The notes under the pieces: generated by a model | Told to the model about the DNA's origin: nothing | Databases searched by the model: none | Seen by the model: the letters and a program-made list of their open reading frames with translations, nothing else | Shown here: piece by piece, positions 5,376 to 7,121 of the stretch | How the letters are laid out: each line of letters opens with the position of its first letter | Position numbering within the stretch: the stretch's first letter is position 1 | From: Anaerolineae bacterium | GTDB lineage: Bacteria > Chloroflexota > Anaerolineae > UBA1429 | Reading direction: 5' to 3' | Length of the DNA stretch: 7,121 nucleotides | Assembly (NCBI GenBank): GCA_016928125.1 | Contig: JAFGLK010000048.1 | Location: forward strand, 1-7,121 | Made by a program: the position numbers and the translations under genes

Positions 5376-6251
5376 ATGCTCAGAAAACTTGGCGACGTAC
5401 TGCAAACAGACGAACTCATCCTCGCCGATGGCGCCTTTGGTACCATGCTCCAGGCGCAGGGCCTTCCGGCCGGCACTCTGCCTGAGGCCTGGAATGTCGA
5501 GCGCCCCGAGGTGGTTCAGGCCGTCTATCGGGCCTATGCCGATGCCGGGGCACAATACGTGACGGCCAACACCTTTGGCGGCAATCGTCCTCGCCTGGCC
5601 GATGCCGGCCTGGCCGAGCAGGCTGACGAACTGAACCGCCTGGGGATCGCTCTGGCCAAGGACGCGGTGGGCGATCGCGTCTGGGTGGGCGCTTCCATCG
5701 GGCCCACGGGCCAGCTCGTCGAGCCCTATGGGACGCTGTCGGTGGCTGAGCTCGAGGCGATCTATGCCGACCAGATTCGCGTCGTGGCTGAGGCCGGGGC
5801 AGACATCATCCTGATCGAGACGCAACACCAGGTCGAGGAGGCTTGCGCCGCCGTGAGCGCCGCCAAGGCCGAGACTGCCTTGCCCGTCTTTTGCACCTTT
5901 AGCTTTAACGTCAAGGGCCGTACCATGATGGGCCTCAGAGCCGAGGATGCGGCCAGGCGCGCTGAGGAGGCCGGTGCCGATGTGGTGGGCGCCAACTGCG
6001 GCGATGGGCCACCCGCCATCCTCGCTGCCCTCGAGCAGATGCGCACTGCGACGGATCTGCCGCTCCTGGCCAAACCCAACGCCGGCATCCCCCAGGCCGG
6101 GGAGGGAGGTCAGGCGCTCTGGGACGTGACCCCAGAGGAGATGGTCGCACATGCACGCGCCTTTGTGGCGCTGGGGGCCCGGGTGATCGGCGGCTGCTGC
6201 GGCACCACGCCAGCGTTCATCGCGGCGATTCGCGCAGCATTGCGTGACTGA
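5376..6251 (+). CDS. Homocysteine S-methyltransferase family protein (stand-alone Hcy-binding domain)
   Basis: The family transfers a methyl group to the zinc-activated thiol of homocysteine, making methionine. At 291 aa this is the bare (beta/alpha)8 catalytic domain found at the N-terminus of MetH or alone in MmuM/BHMT-type enzymes; no cobalamin or folate domain is attached. Seen: LADGAFGTMLQ (16-26), NTFGGNRPRL (65-74), VGASIGPTG (104-112), IETQ (147-150), and the zinc ligands Cys208 in GANCGDGPP and Cys274/Cys275 in IGGCCGTTP. The full zinc triad suggests an active enzyme. The methyl donor (S-methylmethionine, betaine, methylfolate via a separate corrinoid protein, or other) cannot be told. 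ATG 5376 has TAGGAGA (5361-5367) with 8-9 nt spacing. The DegT aminotransferase gene follows after 37 nt, and the DsrE-like gene precedes, suggesting one operon with a possible sulfur theme. Confidence 0.9.
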   Translation: MLRKLGDVLQTDELILADGAFGTMLQAQGLPAGTLPEAWNVERPEVVQAVYRAYADAGAQYVTANTFGGNRPRLADAGLAEQADELNRLGIALAKDAVGDRVWVGASIGPTGQLVEPYGTLSVAELEAIYADQIRVVAEAGADIILIETQHQVEEACAAVSAAKAETALPVFCTFSFNVKGRTMMGLRAEDAARRAEEAGADVVGANCGDGPPAILAALEQMRTATDLPLLAKPNAGIPQAGEGGQALWDVTPEEMVAHARAFVALGARVIGGCCGTTPAFIAAIRAALRD

Positions 6252-6288
6252 CGACCGCCTATCCCAACCCAGAATCGAGGAGGACAAC

Positions 6289-7121
6289 ATGGGTGCCAAA
6301 CTGGCGATCGATGGGGGTGTTCCCGTCAGACCGGAGCCGATCCGAGGTGGATTTCATGGCTCGGCGGAGATCGATGAACGCGAGATCCAGGCCGTGCAGA
6401 ATGTGCTCAACAAGAAGCGCCTCTTTCGCTTCCTGGCCAGCGGCGCAGAGGAATCCGAGGCTGCCAAGATCGAGGCCTGGTATCGCGAGCGACTGGACAA
6501 AGCGCATGCCCTGGCGGTGAGCTGCGGGACCGCCTCGCTGATCTGCGCCATGTTCGGCGTCGACGCAGGCCCAGGGGACGAGGTGATCATCCCGGCCTAC
6601 ACCTATGTGGCTACTGCTGCGGCGGTCATCGCCGCCGGCGCCGTCCCGGTCATCGCCGAGATCGACGCCTCCCTGAACATGGATCCGCAGGACCTGGAAC
6701 GCAAGATCAGCCCCTACACCAAAGCTATCGTGCCGGTGCATATGCGCGGTGTGCAGGCGCGGATGGACGAGATCATGGCCATCGCGGACAGGCATGAGAT
6801 CCTCGTGGTCGAAGATGTGGCCCAGTCGAACGGCGCGAGCTACAACGGGCGGCCTCTGGGCACGTTAGGCCAGGTGGGATGCTTCAGCTTTCAGCAGTAC
6901 AAGGTGATCACCTCGGGCGAGGGCGGCCTGCTCGTCACGGATGACCAGCACATCTACGACCGGGCGCGCATGCAACACGATTGTGCGGCGCGCTTCTGGG
7001 AGGGCAGCGACAGGCAATCTTACGACTTTGTGATCTCGGGTGAGAACTATCGCATGTCCGAGGTGCCTGCGGCCCTTGTGTGGGCACAACGCGAGCGCCT
7101 CGACCCGATCATCGAGCGCTG
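6289..7121 (+). CDS. DegT/DnrJ/EryC1/StrS PLP-dependent aminotransferase (runs off right edge)
   Basis: These fold-type I PLP enzymes transaminate keto-sugars or cyclitols, usually from glutamate or glutamine, in sugar and secondary-metabolite pathways; some members are dehydratases. The first 277 codons are present, and the C-terminal part is missing. Seen: LAIDGGVPVR (5-14), the phosphate-binding SCGTAS (78-83), PAYTYVATA (102-110), PVHMRG (149-154), EDVAQS (175-180, Asp176 contacting the PLP ring nitrogen), FSFQQYKVITSGEGG (199-213) with Lys205 as the Schiff-base lysine, and GENYRMSEV (251-259). The GxPVR N-terminus and FSFQQ block recall the StsC/AHBA-synthase-like branch. The intact lysine favours an aminotransferase over the dehydratase variants, where it is replaced. 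ATG 6289 has GAGGAGG (6277-6283) with 5 nt spacing. No sugar-biosynthesis partner is visible in the window, so the substrate is unknown. Confidence 0.9.
   Translation, partial: MGAKLAIDGGVPVRPEPIRGGFHGSAEIDEREIQAVQNVLNKKRLFRFLASGAEESEAAKIEAWYRERLDKAHALAVSCGTASLICAMFGVDAGPGDEVIIPAYTYVATAAAVIAAGAVPVIAEIDASLNMDPQDLERKISPYTKAIVPVHMRGVQARMDEIMAIADRHEILVVEDVAQSNGASYNGRPLGTLGQVGCFSFQQYKVITSGEGGLLVTDDQHIYDRARMQHDCAARFWEGSDRQSYDFVISGENYRMSEVPAALVWAQRERLDPIIER

Noticed and set aside
5163..6299. 378-codon open frame on the minus strand across the homocysteine methyltransferase gene
   Set aside because: It is antisense to a gene with clear catalytic motifs and has no recognisable family features. High GC with third-position bias opens such frames.

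Overview
The window is a high-GC bacterial chromosome segment of tightly packed genes in two divergent blocks. Five genes run leftwards (positions 1 to 4778) and three run rightwards (4926 to 7121), separated by a 147-bp divergent promoter region. The likely source is a Chloroflexota (Anaerolineae-like) genome. The clues are a DUF3048 lipoprotein with a very long Ser/Thr/Pro/Ala linker, GTG/TTG starts, GGAGG-type ribosome binding sites, and a LarA/DegT/SDR gene mix common there. This is an inference from protein style, not a database result.

Left block, in transcription order. A Cof-type HAD phosphatase (3948-4778) appears to start on a leaderless message. A YjjX/DUF84 inosine/xanthosine triphosphatase (3398-3955) overlaps its end by 8 nt. 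An extended short-chain dehydrogenase/NAD-dependent epimerase (2286-3275) follows a 122-nt gap rich in inverted repeats. A secreted DUF3048 (YerB-like) lipoprotein (668-2122) has its own promoter. The N-terminal 145 codons of a LarA-family nickel-dependent racemase (436 to the left edge) also have their own promoter.

Right block. A small DsrE-like protein with a CxxC motif (4926-5282) is followed by a stand-alone homocysteine S-methyltransferase domain protein (5376-6251). Next comes a DegT/DnrJ/EryC1/StrS PLP-dependent aminotransferase (6289 to the right edge). These are probably co-transcribed from the promoter at 4854-4882.

Four promoters have a 17-nt spacer and a TATAAT or TAGAAT -10 box, so the housekeeping sigma signal is unusually easy to read here. 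The HAD and triphosphatase genes look like a nucleotide/phosphate housekeeping pair. The DsrE-like and homocysteine genes suggest sulfur or one-carbon metabolism, but no single pathway links all eight genes.

I see no mobile element, CRISPR array, tRNA or rRNA, and no clearly new system. The points most worth a second look are regulatory: a leaderless start, a ribosome binding site in a hairpin loop, a leader with competing pairings ahead of larA, and an operator-like dyad centred on a -35 box.
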